DNA of 64,000 nucleotides from Nematopogon swammerdamellus (taxonomy: Eukaryota > Arthropoda > Insecta > Lepidoptera > Adelidae), in the NCBI GenBank assembly GCA_946902875.1, contig OX336349.1, forward strand, positions 13,415,891-13,479,890, in the 5' to 3' direction. This document shows positions 41,734 through 55,200 of the stretch, in pieces. Position 1 is the first letter of the stretch. The number at the start of each line of letters is the position of its first letter. Under the pieces are notes generated by a model. The model was not told where the DNA came from, did no database searches, and was given only the letters and a program-made list of their open reading frames with translations. A program made the translations under genes and the position numbers.

Positions 41734-42031
41734 TTTTTTTTTATGTAATCCGGTATGGGTGGCTGAGCCGGAGGGGCCAAAGCGCATGCTCCGACCAGCC
41801 AATATCACCTCCGAGAAGGTAGGTGCCATACCGGAGACTTCCCTGGATTGCTGGCTATACTAGACTAGAGGAGAACACAGCCGAGGCTGCTATGCGGCAG
41901 CAGCAGGTGTAGGTATGCATACACGTAAATTTTTTCGTCAGAAAAAACTCATTGTTACACGCCGACCGGATTCGAACCTCGCACCTCTCGCATTTGAAGC
42001 CAATGCCCAAACCACTCGGCCACCCGCCGCT
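41734..42031 (-). mobile_element. SINE family S inserted into a GTCT microsatellite
   Basis: Reverse-orientation SINE: T-run and 'ttatgtaatccggtatggg' at the left, tRNA-like head '...cggccacccgccgc' at the right. On both sides the host repeat reads 'gtctgtccgtc', so the microsatellite of family D was split. The body is shortened relative to the full-length copies. Confidence 0.8.
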
Positions 42032-42180
42032 TGTCTGTCCGTCCGTCTGTCCGAGGCCTGTATCTCTTGAACCGTAATTTGGTAGCCCGTTGAAATGTTC
42101 ACAGAAAATGTGTTATTATGGCCGATATAACAAAAAATAATGAAAATAAGAAAAAGTAAAAAACTCACGGGGGTTCCCAT

Positions 42181-42238
42181 AGATGGCGCGCGCGCATACA
42201 CTTTTTGGTTTCAAAAAGTGTATGCGCGCGCGCCATCT
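42181..42238. repeat. Perfect hairpin, 26-bp arms, 6-bp loop
   Basis: The arms 42181-42206 and 42213-42238 are exact reverse complements, with a GC-alternating core 'ggcgcgcgcgc'. They belong to the family D repeat; the related copy at 4994-5350 has 'gtgtatgtgccatctacc' only once, so the arm duplication is specific to this copy. Confidence 0.9.
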
Positions 42239-42549
42239 ACCAAATAGATGATGAATCATTTTCTAATCGTGACTAACTAATATGAAGTATTTCATAACAC
42301 GCCATCTAGATGGCGTGGCGTGTTATGAAATTCATCTAGTGGCGCTAGCCGTGACATGGCGATACGGTACCCTCGGTGCGCGATTCGATAGTAGTTTTTG
42401 GTTAAGTATTGTTAGGGCCAAAACAAATTAGGTTTAGGTTTTTCAATTTATCATAAAGTAATAGCAATGTAGGTGGATTTTTTAGTCGCCTCACTAAGAT
42501 TTATAGGTCAAAGCCGCCACTGGTTCAAACCATTTGAATTAACAAATAA

Positions 42550-42958
42550 GCGGCGGGTGGCCGAGTGGTTTGGGCATCGGCTTCTCATGCGGGAGGTCCG
42601 CGGTTCGAATCCGGTCGGCGTGTACCAATGAGTTTTTTCTGACGAAAAAATTTACGTGCATACCTACACCTGCTGCTTCACCGTTCGGAACCAGTGTAAA
42701 ACTGTAGGTCCCTTCCCTTGCCCCTTACTAGGTGGTAGGCTCAAATTGTAGCCGACTGGGTTGGTACCACCGTACTGGATGTAAGATGGCCGCAAGCAAC
42801 CTCGGTTGTGTTCTCCTCTAGTCCAGTATAGCCAGCAATCCAGGGAAGTCTCTGGTATGGCACCTACCTTCTCGGAGGTGATATTGGCTGGTTAGAGCAT
42901 GTGCTTTGGCCCCTCCGACTCAGCCACACATACCGGATTACATAAAAAAAAAAAAAAA
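42550..42958 (+). mobile_element. tRNA-derived SINE family S, full-length copy
   Basis: Nearly collinear with 36524-36936, including 'gtggccgagtggtttgggc' and the tail 'ccggattacataaaaaaa'. It starts about 20 bp from the right TSD of the hAT-like element. Confidence 0.85.
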
Positions 42959-45900
42959 CCTCATAACAAGGCTACAAGTGAGAGGGCTCACAACTCACAA
43001 GGAACTATTCTAAAAATAATTCCAATTTGAACTATTGCTTTAACTTTTCGATTTAAATAAAATATTGGTAACTTTTTTAAAGAGGATTTGTTGATTTACA
43101 CTTTTCTTTAAAATGAACTAAATTCTTCATTAATGAAAAATTAATCTTACAAATAAAATAACTAAATAATAATGTGTAAAAAAATATAAAATATTCACAA
43201 TAAAATTAAATTCATTGGTGATGTTCAAATATAAAAAAATACCATATAGGACTTAACAACTTGATTAACGATTACATCGCCATTTTTAATAAAAAATAAT
43301 TGTATTATGACAAAATATAAATTTGATCTAACGCAAATCACAGAAACACTAGCCTTCCTATATTCATTCTACTGTGATGATTGCATGATTTAAAGTGGGA
43401 GAGTTAGGGCCCCTGAGCCTCATTATCCTTCTCCTGTGTCATGTTTGAGTCAAACTAAAGGAAGAACAAAAGACAATTTATAAAGTATTCGCATATACGT
43501 TGGACTTAATAAAATAATTAACTAAACTATTCTTCATCATTGTATTTCAGTATTTCAAACAGTCAGTAACCTCTCAATCCTACCCACATGTAAATAAATA
43601 ATAAAAAAAAAAAACAGCAATATGTACTCTAAGAATGGTTTTGACATATTTATCCACCCACACGTAGAGTGAAACCAAAAATACAATTAAAAATTGTCTG
43701 TCCATATTAAGTAAAATTAAAAAGAAGTTACTTATAAGGTTACTGAGGCTACATCACAAATGATTTGACTATAGGTTGTTTTTCACTAATAGCACATTAC
43801 AGATACAATAAGCTAAGCATCAATATACATACATAGAATTGAATACAAAACATTGTGATTACACATTAATTTAATATGACGATTAAACAATGATTAATAT
43901 AGGATAACTGGATAACTGCTACGTACATTTAATATCACACGGCCACTCATACAGGCCATCATATTCGGGAATTCCATACACGCGATTAAATAACAGCAGC
44001 AAACGATTTTTGCTGAAATCACACATATTCTAGAATATTTTCGTAAGTCACATACGCTGACATATTGCCGCACGACGGGACTGCTTATAGGCTAAGTGTA
44101 GATAATGTGCCGTACAGAATAAGTTGCACATAATAAGTTTTAATATAAACTAAAATAATCGAGATTTAGGTTAGAGGTAATGTGAGCAAAACGTGCGGTA
44201 CATTGATATGCACAAAACTTATGTAGTTGGAACACTGTACCAGCGGCAATTAAAATTTGCAAAAACAGTACCTGAAATGATTGATTAATATTTAGCAACT
44301 AATATATGCAGCTTGTTCTGTAGGTCTGCGCACACCTTACACCACATAAAGTATTGCAATATTGTGTTGAACTTTCTTAAACCAACCAGTCGTGGCAACA
44401 TAATATCGGCAGAGTCGATAGTTCAGATAGCCACTTCTATTATTTTTCATGCTCTGATAACATATTTTTCACTAACTTGTCATTCTGAAGATTGGCAACA
44501 CTGTTGGAATCCTCTTGATTTTGACACTCATCTGACAAATCCAATTAATTTGAATTTAGAAGGATTTTGCATTGCTAAGGTTTTACAGCGCAGCGTCCTA
44601 CATAAATCAGAGTACTGAGTGAAAGCAACACACACGCAATATTAGTTTCAGACATCCATTCCAAGTTTATGTGCCTTGGGAGATCAATGGAATCCACGAT
44701 AAAACTGTTGTTACTAAAACATCTACTTTTTTAGACAAATAGAATTGATTATTGTTTCGTCACATTTTACAAAATTTCCGCATCTATAAATAATAAAAAT
44801 GCCAATTCTTGATCTAATCTATGTGTAAAATGTGGAGTAGATCTGATTAAAATTATGATTATTATGTGTAACATCTACTAATACTTCTTAATTTTTTAGA
44901 AACACTAAGAGAGACAAAAACTTCCTTTAGTTATTAAGACTTCACCTATAGTTTTAATAATATTTTCATCATTCCGTACCAAAGCTAAATGTGCTCAATA
45001 CCTACTGTTTAACACATTTCATTAATTTTTACTTCAGTTTTTGAGACTGTAAGTCGAAATAAAAAAAAACATAGACTGCCGAAATAAGATCATATTAATG
45101 ATTAAATAAATAAGATATGTAGAGTAACTGTATCATAATAGTAATTTTTCAATGCTTCATATATTATAAGCAATGTGCTTACTGAACATTAAATCCAGGA
45201 ACAGTGATTGCGAAGGATTGTGATGCAGTGGCATGTATATGCAAAATATGTTAAAATATTTTTTTTTATTTCTATAAGAAAAATATTATAAATGAAAGAC
45301 CAAGCAAATTTGATTAGATTATATTATAATATTTATGTTGTTAATTTTTTAATAATGTTCCAAACCAAACAACCTTTGTTGCCAACCCATAAGCATTGCT
45401 TTACCAATCACTGTCCAAGATCTTCAACAAACATTCGTTTTATTTACTCAAACGCATCACCAATCTTCGGTAACATGTTATTATATTACCTCACAGAAAT
45501 GGTATGTGTATTAACTACTTACTTAGCTGTCATTTTAATATTTTATTTTTCTCCTAAAGAGCGTTCCACGTAACTTGTCCCTTGAAGTAAGGCATTTCAA
45601 TCTCTATTGCTGAACGTTTATGGATTACCGCGAGGGACAAGTTACATGAAACGGACACTACCTTCATAATATTCGTATTGAATCTTTGGTGACAAATGTA
45701 TCCACATTCAAGCACAAACTATTTATATAAGACTATAATCTGTTAGCAATTTGTTCTAAATCTGTGTTACTCGCGCACAGATCAATAGTTGGTAATTTAA
45801 TAGAGAAACAATAGTTGCCCAAAATAGTACGCTTTTCTGTTTCAAATAGTTTAAAAAGGTTTTCAGCATCTCTAAAATATGGTTAGGTTACCTTTTTTTT

Positions 45901-46218
45901 TGTTGTAAAGATGACTTACAACACTTAAATTTTGACTACAACACTTAAATGACAACAAAATAATTTTTTGTTTTGTTTTTGGGAGTTTTCAAGAGGTTTC
46001 ACAAGAAAGTTGTTTTTGCTAATTTTATCCCTAATTTTGCAACAATTTTGCAACAACAGACAATAACCCAGCTGGTCTTCTGGTCCATTTCATCCATACC
46101 GTCCATCCCTCAGTGGACCAGAGTGTTGTTTGCTGCGTCGTCGAATGCTTGAGATCGTTGCTCCTCAGTAGTTATATTGCTCGCGTCGTGCGTCGGTTGT
46201 ACGTACCTGAAGTAGGAT
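42959..46218. other. AT-rich intergenic region
   Basis: No gene supported; frames at 44313-44618 and 45292-45573 are open but low-complexity and domain-free. A small inverted repeat around 'gtaacttgtccct' brackets about 45576-45650. The PH-domain gene's 3' UTR should lie at the right edge. Confidence 0.5.
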
Positions 46219-49200
46219 TTAGTGAGCGGGCAGCATGTGTGCCCAGGCCGCGTCGTAGCGAGCGTGCGCCGCGCCGCACGCAGACCCCTCCCCGTCCACT
46301 ACGCTCAGAGGGAACGCTGAACTCTGCAACAAAACCAATATTTTAAATTATGTTTAACATGAAGGACAATTTAATAGATACTAGAAATACTTTCATCACT
46401 ATACTCTATTCGCCGAGTCGACCTAGTACTGGAGATATGGCCTTGCACGTGATTGGATGCATAGCTCGCATGCATCCAATCACGTACATGCATGCGCCCG
46501 TGGGCGGGGCCTTCTCATTTTTCGTCTTTATCATTTGTATGCCAATGTGGGACAGAGAGAGCGCCATACTAGGTCGACTCGGTTAATAGAGTATAGAGAC
46601 GGGCAGTAACAAGCACAGTATGTTTCACAATCAAAATGCCCAGTTAGTGGTTACAGTGAATTATGAACTCAATGTAGACACATAAAGCCTTTGCCTGCCT
46701 GTTAAATACACAAACAAATAAATAAAAACACTTTATCGCTTCACACACATTTTACAAAAAAAAAGGCAGCAGATTCAGTTACATAAGTGATATCAGTCTT
46801 ATCTCTAAAACACATTTCTTTCAGTCAATCTTGTACATAACAACACATTAACATTAATTAATGAAATGAAGGGAAGCCCTGATATGGCACCTAGTTCACC
46901 CGGTGTTATGGGCTGACAACACGGATGTTGTAGGTAATGTAGCCAACCATGTGTTTCCATAAAAAAAATTAAAAAATTTCACACTGTTAGGGTACAGGTT
47001 TCCACGCCGTGTTTTCCCTCCCCTCACCTAAGTGACACATAATCTATGTACGTAATTTCATTAAACATGACCTCCAACTACCTTGCATTAGAGACGTAGA
47101 AGTGTGCGGCTATCTGCCCAGTGTACTCATGATAGCATAGTTACCGTAAGGGAGCAGAAGGCGTGCTCTACCGCAGATATAAACCGCTCGAGCTCGGCGC
47201 CGCTCGCGAACACGAGCGCGAGCCCCGCGTCTCGCTCACGAGCCTCGCACACGCTCCACTCCTGCGGAACACACACACATGCACAAACTTTCATATAATA
47301 CATACATACATATCACACACGCTGACTCCCGACAATCGGGGTAAGCAGAGTAATCGGTGTTGTGCTGCGAGAACTCTGGCCAATTACAGCACAACACCGT
47401 ACACCACGTTTCGCAAAGTATTCGTACAAGATTAAATCGATCAAGCAGCAAGTAAGGCACGAAGACCCACCTGCTGCACGACTCGGTGAAATTACCGTGC
47501 CAAGGTGAGAGGTGGCGAGCCTGTCGCCCTTTAGCACGGCATCTTGTCCTTATCCCTTAGTCGCCTTTTACGAAATGCATGGGAAGAGATGCAGCAGGGC
47601 TATTCATTTTAAGTACCGGCCCTTTTAAGTAGTTTCATATAACAGTTCTCTAAAGCCCAGCAGAAACGGAGACACCATTTCCAAGTCGTCGCAACTCGAT
47701 GTATCCGCTCGGATGCCATCCAAAAATAATTCCCGCACACGGACTCTACTCCACGCTGCCAAAGCAGCCTTCGCAGAAGGTCATCTTTCAGGGCCGTACC
47801 AATTTAGGAACGGCGACGCGTGAGCGGTTAAGACTGCAGCGCAGGGAGGGACCAGGGTGCTAACTCCATTCCGCCTCCTCCTCCCAACAAGAACACAGAT
47901 GAAAAAAATATGGGAGCAGATAATTGATGAAAATAAATGTAAAAAAATAAAATAAAACTAACTGAAGACATCAACACTCACCAGGACACACCAGTTCTCG
48001 TCGTTGTTGGGTATCTTGAAGGCGGTCAAGTTCTTAATGGAACCGCATGACAAGATCTCCACGTCCGGGCGCATCTGCTCCAGGTATTCTGTCAAATGAT
48101 AATGTTTTATTAGGCTTCAATTGTACTGATATCTGTCATGGGCTCTCATGTGTGATTACTCCTCCTCGCCATCACTAGAACCTCTGTAGACCAGGTTTGG
48201 TCGTGTTTCTATCATACAAACTGTATTGTTGTATTAATATAATATATCCTTACCTGTATTTAAGCATATCTTGTTACGGTTTGCCTATGTGTAAAAACTA
48301 ACAAATATTTTTTTTTCTGATTTGGCTATCTGCCCTCGAAACTCCAGCATAAGCAGATTAGGTGTTGTTTGATGTCTGAGGTGGGTCATCAATTGACGGG
48401 AGAGCCGTCTTTTGGCTTCTAGTGTCAAAGATCCAGGGCCAACACTTGGTGTCGTTTCAGCCTTCCAGGGCAAGTGGGGTCCAGGAGTGCTGTGGCCAGT
48501 ATATTTGGTTGAGCCACGCCTTGTATCTGGTATGATTCGACTGGATCTCTGCTTTTATTATTATTATTTATAGCACTAACAGCTTGAAGCTGATGTGTGC
48601 ATTTCACTTCCCCCAAGTGCACCTTGTTAATATTTTTATTAATTTTTTTGTAGCTATGTACATTCAGATTCAGATTCACATATTTATTTCGCCATAAAGA
48701 ACACACAACACTAACAATATTTCTTCGAGACATATGCATATTCAGCAGTGGCGGCTGGTGACTTCAGTGACCGGTAGTGCGCTAAGTACCTACCTACTTC
48801 AATACCAATTTCCCAACACATTCCCGTCATGTTATTTTAAGATCGGGACTTCCGAATTTTTTAAACGCCTGCATTTTATTATGTACGTACCTAGTATGAA
48901 TATTCTCAACACACTCAATGAGTTTCAAAAAACAAGAAAAGAAATCCAAACATAAAAAGAAAAGCATTTGAAAAGTAGGAATTGAACCCGGGATCACCTG
49001 ATTGTAAAGCCTTACCTTTAACCAACGCTTAGGCAAATATCCACCACTTATTCACAGTATCACGTGACAGAAAGCACAAAACCTAACCATATCCCATTTT
49101 AAATATTCGCGCGCTAACGGGTATGTGACATCACATGACAGCGCGCTGACTCTAGCTAGGAGACGGACTCGTGCGAATCGCTCGCGGCGTGTCGCACGCG

Positions 49201-52200
49201 CGGCTATTCCCGATATAGCGTCCTTGTTTGGCGCTCGTGCGCCGCACGTAGAACTCCATACTGTTTCTATGAAGTATCTTTTGTCTCACGCGCCAGCGGT
49301 GTTTTGCCGATTCCCATATATTCAGTAAGGAGACCCGCGTGCGTTTTCCGAATCCGCACGGGGCGCGCGTTTACTCGCAAAAAAGTGTCTTGTGATCTAT
49401 AAAATAAGGTCGAATTCACATTCGTATTTATTTGGAGTACGATCTTTATAGTTTTAATGTATATTAATAGATCTGGATTGGGCATAGAAACAGCAAAGTC
49501 TGATAAAGAAATACTGAAAGGTTTTGCTCAGGAGGACATGGAACAAGGCTTCAAACTTCACGCCTTAAACCTAGAAATGCAGAATGATTGGCTAACAGTG
49601 GGTGACTTCTGCATCCCTCCTGCATTGAAGAGGAAATCCATAATATACAACTGGTCCCCTGAGCTGCTTAAGTTCTACTTAAATGCTTTCCAGCTTACTC
49701 TCCCCGACCCGAGTAACCTAGTTAGATGGGGGAAATCTACAAATAGACTATGCCCGTCATGTAAGGAGTTCGTAGGCACGGCCAAACATTTGTTATGCGG
49801 ATGCAAAATACTACTTGAGCGAGGCCAGTATTCCTACCGTCATGATAAAGTCCTCCAAATCATCAGAGAGGCCATCAACCTGTCAATTGCACGGACCAGG
49901 AAAGGGCAAACCAGTAGCGGCTTCCAGAAGGTCAACTTTGTGAAACCTGGAGCCAATAAGCTGCCCAAAGATAGGACTAAACCTTCTTCAATTTTGGGAG
50001 CAGCAAAGGATTGGGAATTGTTGATGGACACACATGAGAAGCATTACCAAATGCCTTCAGAAATCTGTACCACAGCATTAAGACCGGATATACTCATATT
50101 CTCAAAAGCGACAAAGCATGTAGTACTTGTTGAACTTACAGTTCCATGGGAAAGTAACATACCGAAGGACCACAACATCAAACTTAACAAGTACTGCAAC
50201 TTATTTTTTTTTTTTTTTTTTTTTTTTTCTCCGTGCTCCATCTGCCATCAGCTTTATAGCCTTTATCAGATTCGTTGCATGTAATTTTCCTTTTGGAAGC
50301 TGCTGTCCATCAACTACAGCTTCAACTTTAATTGTGCAGCAGGATTATAACTGCTCGGCCGGTACATTTTGCCGCTTTAGTCGCGACACTACGTTTGTTC
50401 TGTCCAATAAGCCCACCGCCAGAGTATTTACGTGCTGCTGGAGGCGGATCTTATATTTTATTGACCGCTTCTGGATTTCCTCCTTCACAGTTGGAACTTC
50501 TAGGTATTGGTGGATCTCATCATTCCGAGAGAACCATGGGGCTTTGCTAATACATCGCAGGATTCGGTTCTGGACGCGTTGGAGTAATTCCGTGTTGGAT
50601 GTGCTAGCTGACCCCCACAGTTCTATGGCGTAGGTCCAAACAGGCTTGAGAATCAGGTTGTATACTAGGAGTTTGTTTGCCAGTGAAAGTCGGGATCGTC
50701 CACCAAGCAGCCAGTACATGTTATTAAATTTGATCTTAAGGTGATCCCTTTTTGTCAGAATGTGTGTCTTCCAGTAGAGTCCTCTGTCCAGATGGCAACC
50801 CAGGTATTTGACGACAGTTTTGTGGGGTAGAGTCTCGCCTTTCATCTGTACCGGTGGACAATCACCACGCCTCAAAGTGAAAGTTATGTGTGCGGACTTC
50901 GATGAGCTTGCTTGTATACGCCACTTGTTTAGCCATTCATCAACTTTGTGGAGGTGTTTCTGTAGTATGTTTGATGCCAGTATAGGGTCAACGCTGCTTG
51001 CAAGGCATGCCGTGTCGTCAGCATAGGTTGCGCTGAGGATGTTATCTGATTCCGGTAAGTCAGCTGTGTAGATGGTATACAATACCGGGCCAAGGACTGA
51101 TCCCTGCGGAACTCCTGCTCCGCATACGTGGAAGGGGGAGTACTCCTCTCCAAACTTCACTTGGAACGACCGCCCATCCAGATACGAGGCTATTGTCATG
51201 TGTACCGTGTTTGGAAGTGTTTTCTTTATCTTATATAGTAGTCCTTTATGCCAGACTCGATCAAAGGCCTGCTGTATATCCAGGAACACCGCCGAGCAGT
51301 ATTCCTTTTTCTCGAATGTGTGTCTTACCTTTTGTACTACACGGTGTACCTGCTCGATTGTCGAATGTTGGGATCGGAATCCAAATTGGTGGTCAGGTAT
51401 GATGTTTTCTTCAGTCATTATTGGCTTTAGACGACTTAGGAAAATTGTTTCAAATACTTTCGACATGACGGGAAGCAGGCTGATTGGTCGGTAGGAGGAA
51501 ACTTCGTTTGGTGGTTTTCCATCTTTGTAGATCATTATTATCTGAGACACTTTCCACAGTCGCGGGAAATAATGCAGTCTGAGCATGGCATTGAAAAGAA
51601 CAGTCAGGAACACTACAGCTTTCCTTGGCAGTTTTTTAAGCACTTCGGCTGTAATCAAGTCATGTCCTGGTGCCCGTTTGTTTTGTAGCCGCCTGATCAG
51701 CCTTACCACTTCTCTTGGAGTTGTAAGTTTCAGTGGCAAAGACATTTGCTGGTCGCTCTGTAGGTACTCGTCAATCTCCGCCTCTGTTGCCTTGTCATTT
51801 GAGACATTGGGTTGAAACACCTTTTGCAGAAAATCACCAAACACGTCAGCCTTCTCTTTACAACTTCTGGCCCATGTGTCATCAGCTCGTCTCAGAGGTG
51901 GAACAGACTTTTGAGGCTTCCCGGAGGTCTCTACTATCTTCCAGAGGGAGTGCTCATCGTGTCTTGTCGGAGACAGTCCTTCGAGTTTGTTTTGTAGTGT
52001 CTCATTTTTCACATTCTCGATTAATGATTTGAGTTCTCGTTTAGCCTTGTTGAGTCTTACTCTGTCTACTGGATGTCTGCCATTTTGCCACTGTCGCCTT
52101 AGTCTGCGTTTTTCTGCAACCTTTTCCCTAACCTCCAAAGGGTAATTTTCGGGTTTTGTTTTACCTGAGTGACAGGGAGTCGATTTCCACGCGGATTCTT

Positions 52201-55200
52201 GGATAGCGTTCGTGATGGTGAATACCGCATCCTCAACTTCATCTGATGTTTTGAGGGAAATTTGTAGATTTATGTTCGTCTCCAGGTGGTCCTGGAATGC
52301 ACTCCAGTCAGTTTTCTTGTTATAGAGTGTGCAAGGCTTCTGCTTTATAACAACCATGGTACTCAGCGTCATTATAATAGGTGTGTGATCCGATGAACTG
52401 TCCAGGCAAGATTCAATGCTATGATACAATTCGGTTATACCTTTTGAGACAAAGAAATCAAGAAGATCTGGAGTCTTCTTCGGATCAGTCGGCCAGTAAG
52501 TTGGCTCTCCGGTCGACACTGCTTCCAAATTGTTGCTATCCATACATCTTTTTAGATTTCGCCCTCTTGTCAATGTCATTCTTGAGCCCCAGTGTATATG
52601 TTTTGCGTTTCAATCACCGCCAACCAGGAACCTGTGGCCGAGCGTACCAAAGAATTGGGTAAATTCATTCTTAACTTCATTAATGCGATGTTTTGGAGGA
52701 CAGTATATGGACGACACAGATAGTGGACCCTGCCAGTCATCAACTGATATGGAAGTTGCCTGTAAGTAATCATGTCGGTACTCGCACAATTCATGATGTT
52801 TGATACTGCTTTTTATTATTATAGCAGTTCCTCCGTGGGCAGTGTCATCTGGATGATTCGTAAGATAGCATGAGTATCCCCTCAGTGTAAACGCCCTTCG
52901 GTCTGTAAGATGTGTTTCGGATAAGAGCAAGATATCTAATTTGTAATTAGCCAGTAGTAATTCCACTTCGTGCTTGTTTGCTGCAAGTCCATTAGTGTTC
53001 CATGCGGCAATTCTCAAGTTGTTAATGAATTTTGCCGACGAGTACGGTAATTAGGCCCACTAAGTTTCCTATTTGTTGTACTAGAGTGTCAATTTTCTCC
53101 GATTGTTTGATAAGAAGAGATTCTAGTATATTGGTTGGCTGAGATTCTCGCTGATCTCTGGTATTCTTTACTGCATCTGCATAATTTTGTCTGGCACCCG
53201 GTGTTTCATTGGAAGTATCTTTGACCGTATGTTGCCTAGTTGAGCTGTTGTTCATTCCATGGTAGTTAGAACTGATTCCAGGAGGTTGAATGTTGACATC
53301 CAAAGGATTTCTATTTAGAGTTTTTGAAGTTGGTTTTGGGAATTTCCTGGCCAATATTTCTCTATAAACTTGACATCCTTTATAGTTTGCAGGGTGTTTT
53401 CCGAGACAGAGAGCACATGTGGCTGGGGTATTCCTGTCCTTCTTTGTACAGTCCGATGTCTTATGGCTGCCTGCACACTTGACACACCGATATGGCCTCA
53501 TACAGTTGTTCTTTGTATGACCATACTGCTGGCACCGTATACACTGGGCAATTGTTGTCACCTTTTTCGGATCTTCGATCTGGACTCTTTGATTGTAAAT
53601 GTATTCCAGCTTCTTTACTTCCCTATTGTTGATGGAGGGCTCAAGATTCACGAAAAAGGTGTCGAGAGGTTCTTTTGTAGTTCGACTACGGGCACAGACA
53701 ATCTCTCCTCTGACTGTGTTGCCTGTTGCTGCAATACTTTCTATTATTTCATCCTTTGGTGTAGTGTGATGCAGGTGTTTGATTACTATTCTGTAGCTCC
53801 TCTCTTCCTTTCTTGTGAAAGTATGACCTATTAGTCCTTTACTCCTTATATGACTAATAAGTGTTTTATAAGTTTCTACAGAATCGCTAGTGATCCTTAG
53901 CTGGTTTTTTGATATGACTTTATAGCTGTATGTTCCTTCCATTATGGCCTCCTGAATTAGGTCCGGAAGTTTTTTCAGGTCGTCAATGCCATAGAGAATT
54001 ATTGGTGGTGGCTTAGACGGTTTTGGTGTTTTCGCTGCTTTATTTGTTTGGCTGTCGGACTGCTGTTTGTCGGCGTCCACATCAAGACCACTGAAGCTAT
54101 TTCGGATCGGTACTGTTGGGGTTCCCTGTCTGGTGTTTAGCAGTTGCTCATTAACCTTTGTTTGTTTAGTTTTATGCGGAGTTTTCTTATGTATTTTGGA
54201 GCTTGAAGTTTGTGAGTCAGGTGACCGTTCCCTTTTACGCAGTATAGGGGTTCTTTGCCAGAAAACCTTTGATATGTCACTATTGGAGTCTTTATCCCCG
54301 ACCGATTGTATCTTTGGTTTTGGCAAATTGTTGGTTGATAGATCATTCAGTGACTGACTTCTTGTATGTGTCTCAAACATGCCCCTGTGGAAGGTCTGTT
54401 GAATTAGTTTCGGTGGGTATATCTTAACTGTGTTCGCACTCTGCTTGTTTAGGCCGGAAACATTGACTGACGGGGCAGTCTGTGTGCCCGCTCTCTCATA
54501 GAGAGAGTGGGCACTTGCAATTTCCATTTGCTCCCCAGCAGCATTTGCCAACGCAGCAGCCTGGCGGCCCACTGCTACGTGGCCTTCGGTAATAGATATC
54601 ACGCCTTCCAGCCCGGGTACTGGAAGACGACGGTGGTCAGCCGGATTGCGAGACGAGATTTCTTGTGGATGTGGCACAAAGTTGCCCCCCCCCAGAATAC
54701 GCGGGGCAGCCTGAGCTATGCTCAGGGAGGGATTCTCCAGCGCGGCTGGTACCCTCCTGGGGTAATTTCTCTTGATTTGTGTCGCTCATCGAGATGTTTT
54801 GTGGGTTTATAGCTACAGAGGGCCCCATACCTCTGTACGGTTTTAATTCAGAGTTTCCTTCTCCTAGCCAACAGCTACCCTCTGAGGCTGACGAGTGTTG
54901 GCTCCCGGGTTTGTGTTTAACGGAGTTTTCCTTCTCCGCCCAGGATTTGAAGGCTATTTAATTCCTCCCAGCTCCCAGCGGCTGCCACCAGCGGGCTGGT
55001 GGTTGTCGGGTTAGTCAACCGCCGCCCGATACTCGGCGTTATTACTCTTTTAGCACCACCCAGGGAGCACGTGTAGGGAGTTAGATGGTAATTCCTACGG
55101 ACGCGAGTAACGTTAGCCCCCCAGTTAGATGGTAATAAAGCATGTAGTACTTGTTGAACTTACAGTTCCATGGGAAAGTAACATACCGAAGGACCACAAC

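Larger units (their letters stand above)
41011..42522. mobile_element. hAT-like element with 8-bp TSD holding nested repeats
   Basis: The ends 'cagtggcggttccccagg' and '...aaagccgccactg' are inverted; the octamer 'gttcaaac' flanks it at 41003-41010 and 42523-42530. The interior has GC-rich sequence near 41160-41200, a tRNA-like module (41566-41618), a family D repeat (41650-42400) and, inside that, a SINE (41734-42031). Confidence 0.8.
50204..55136 (-). mobile_element. Near-complete Jockey-clade LINE with 91-bp TSD
   Basis: 4,933 bp, minus strand. The 3' end is a 25-T run (50204-50228). The 5' end abuts 55137 and has a 'gttagatggtaat' motif repeated 44 bp apart (about 55080-55092 and 55124-55136). 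It carries ORF1 (gag-like, zinc knuckles) and ORF2 (APE endonuclease plus RT). Lesions: a frame change at a G9 run in ORF1 and one in-frame TGA in ORF2. The low damage indicates a young insertion. Confidence 0.9.

Noticed and set aside
44313..45573. Open frames at 44313-44618 and 45292-45573
   Set aside because: AT-rich, no domain, no splice context; consistent with chance.
47640..47880. Possible extra exon near 47640-47880
   Set aside because: No frame fits the phase of the flanking PH-gene exons, which already join directly.
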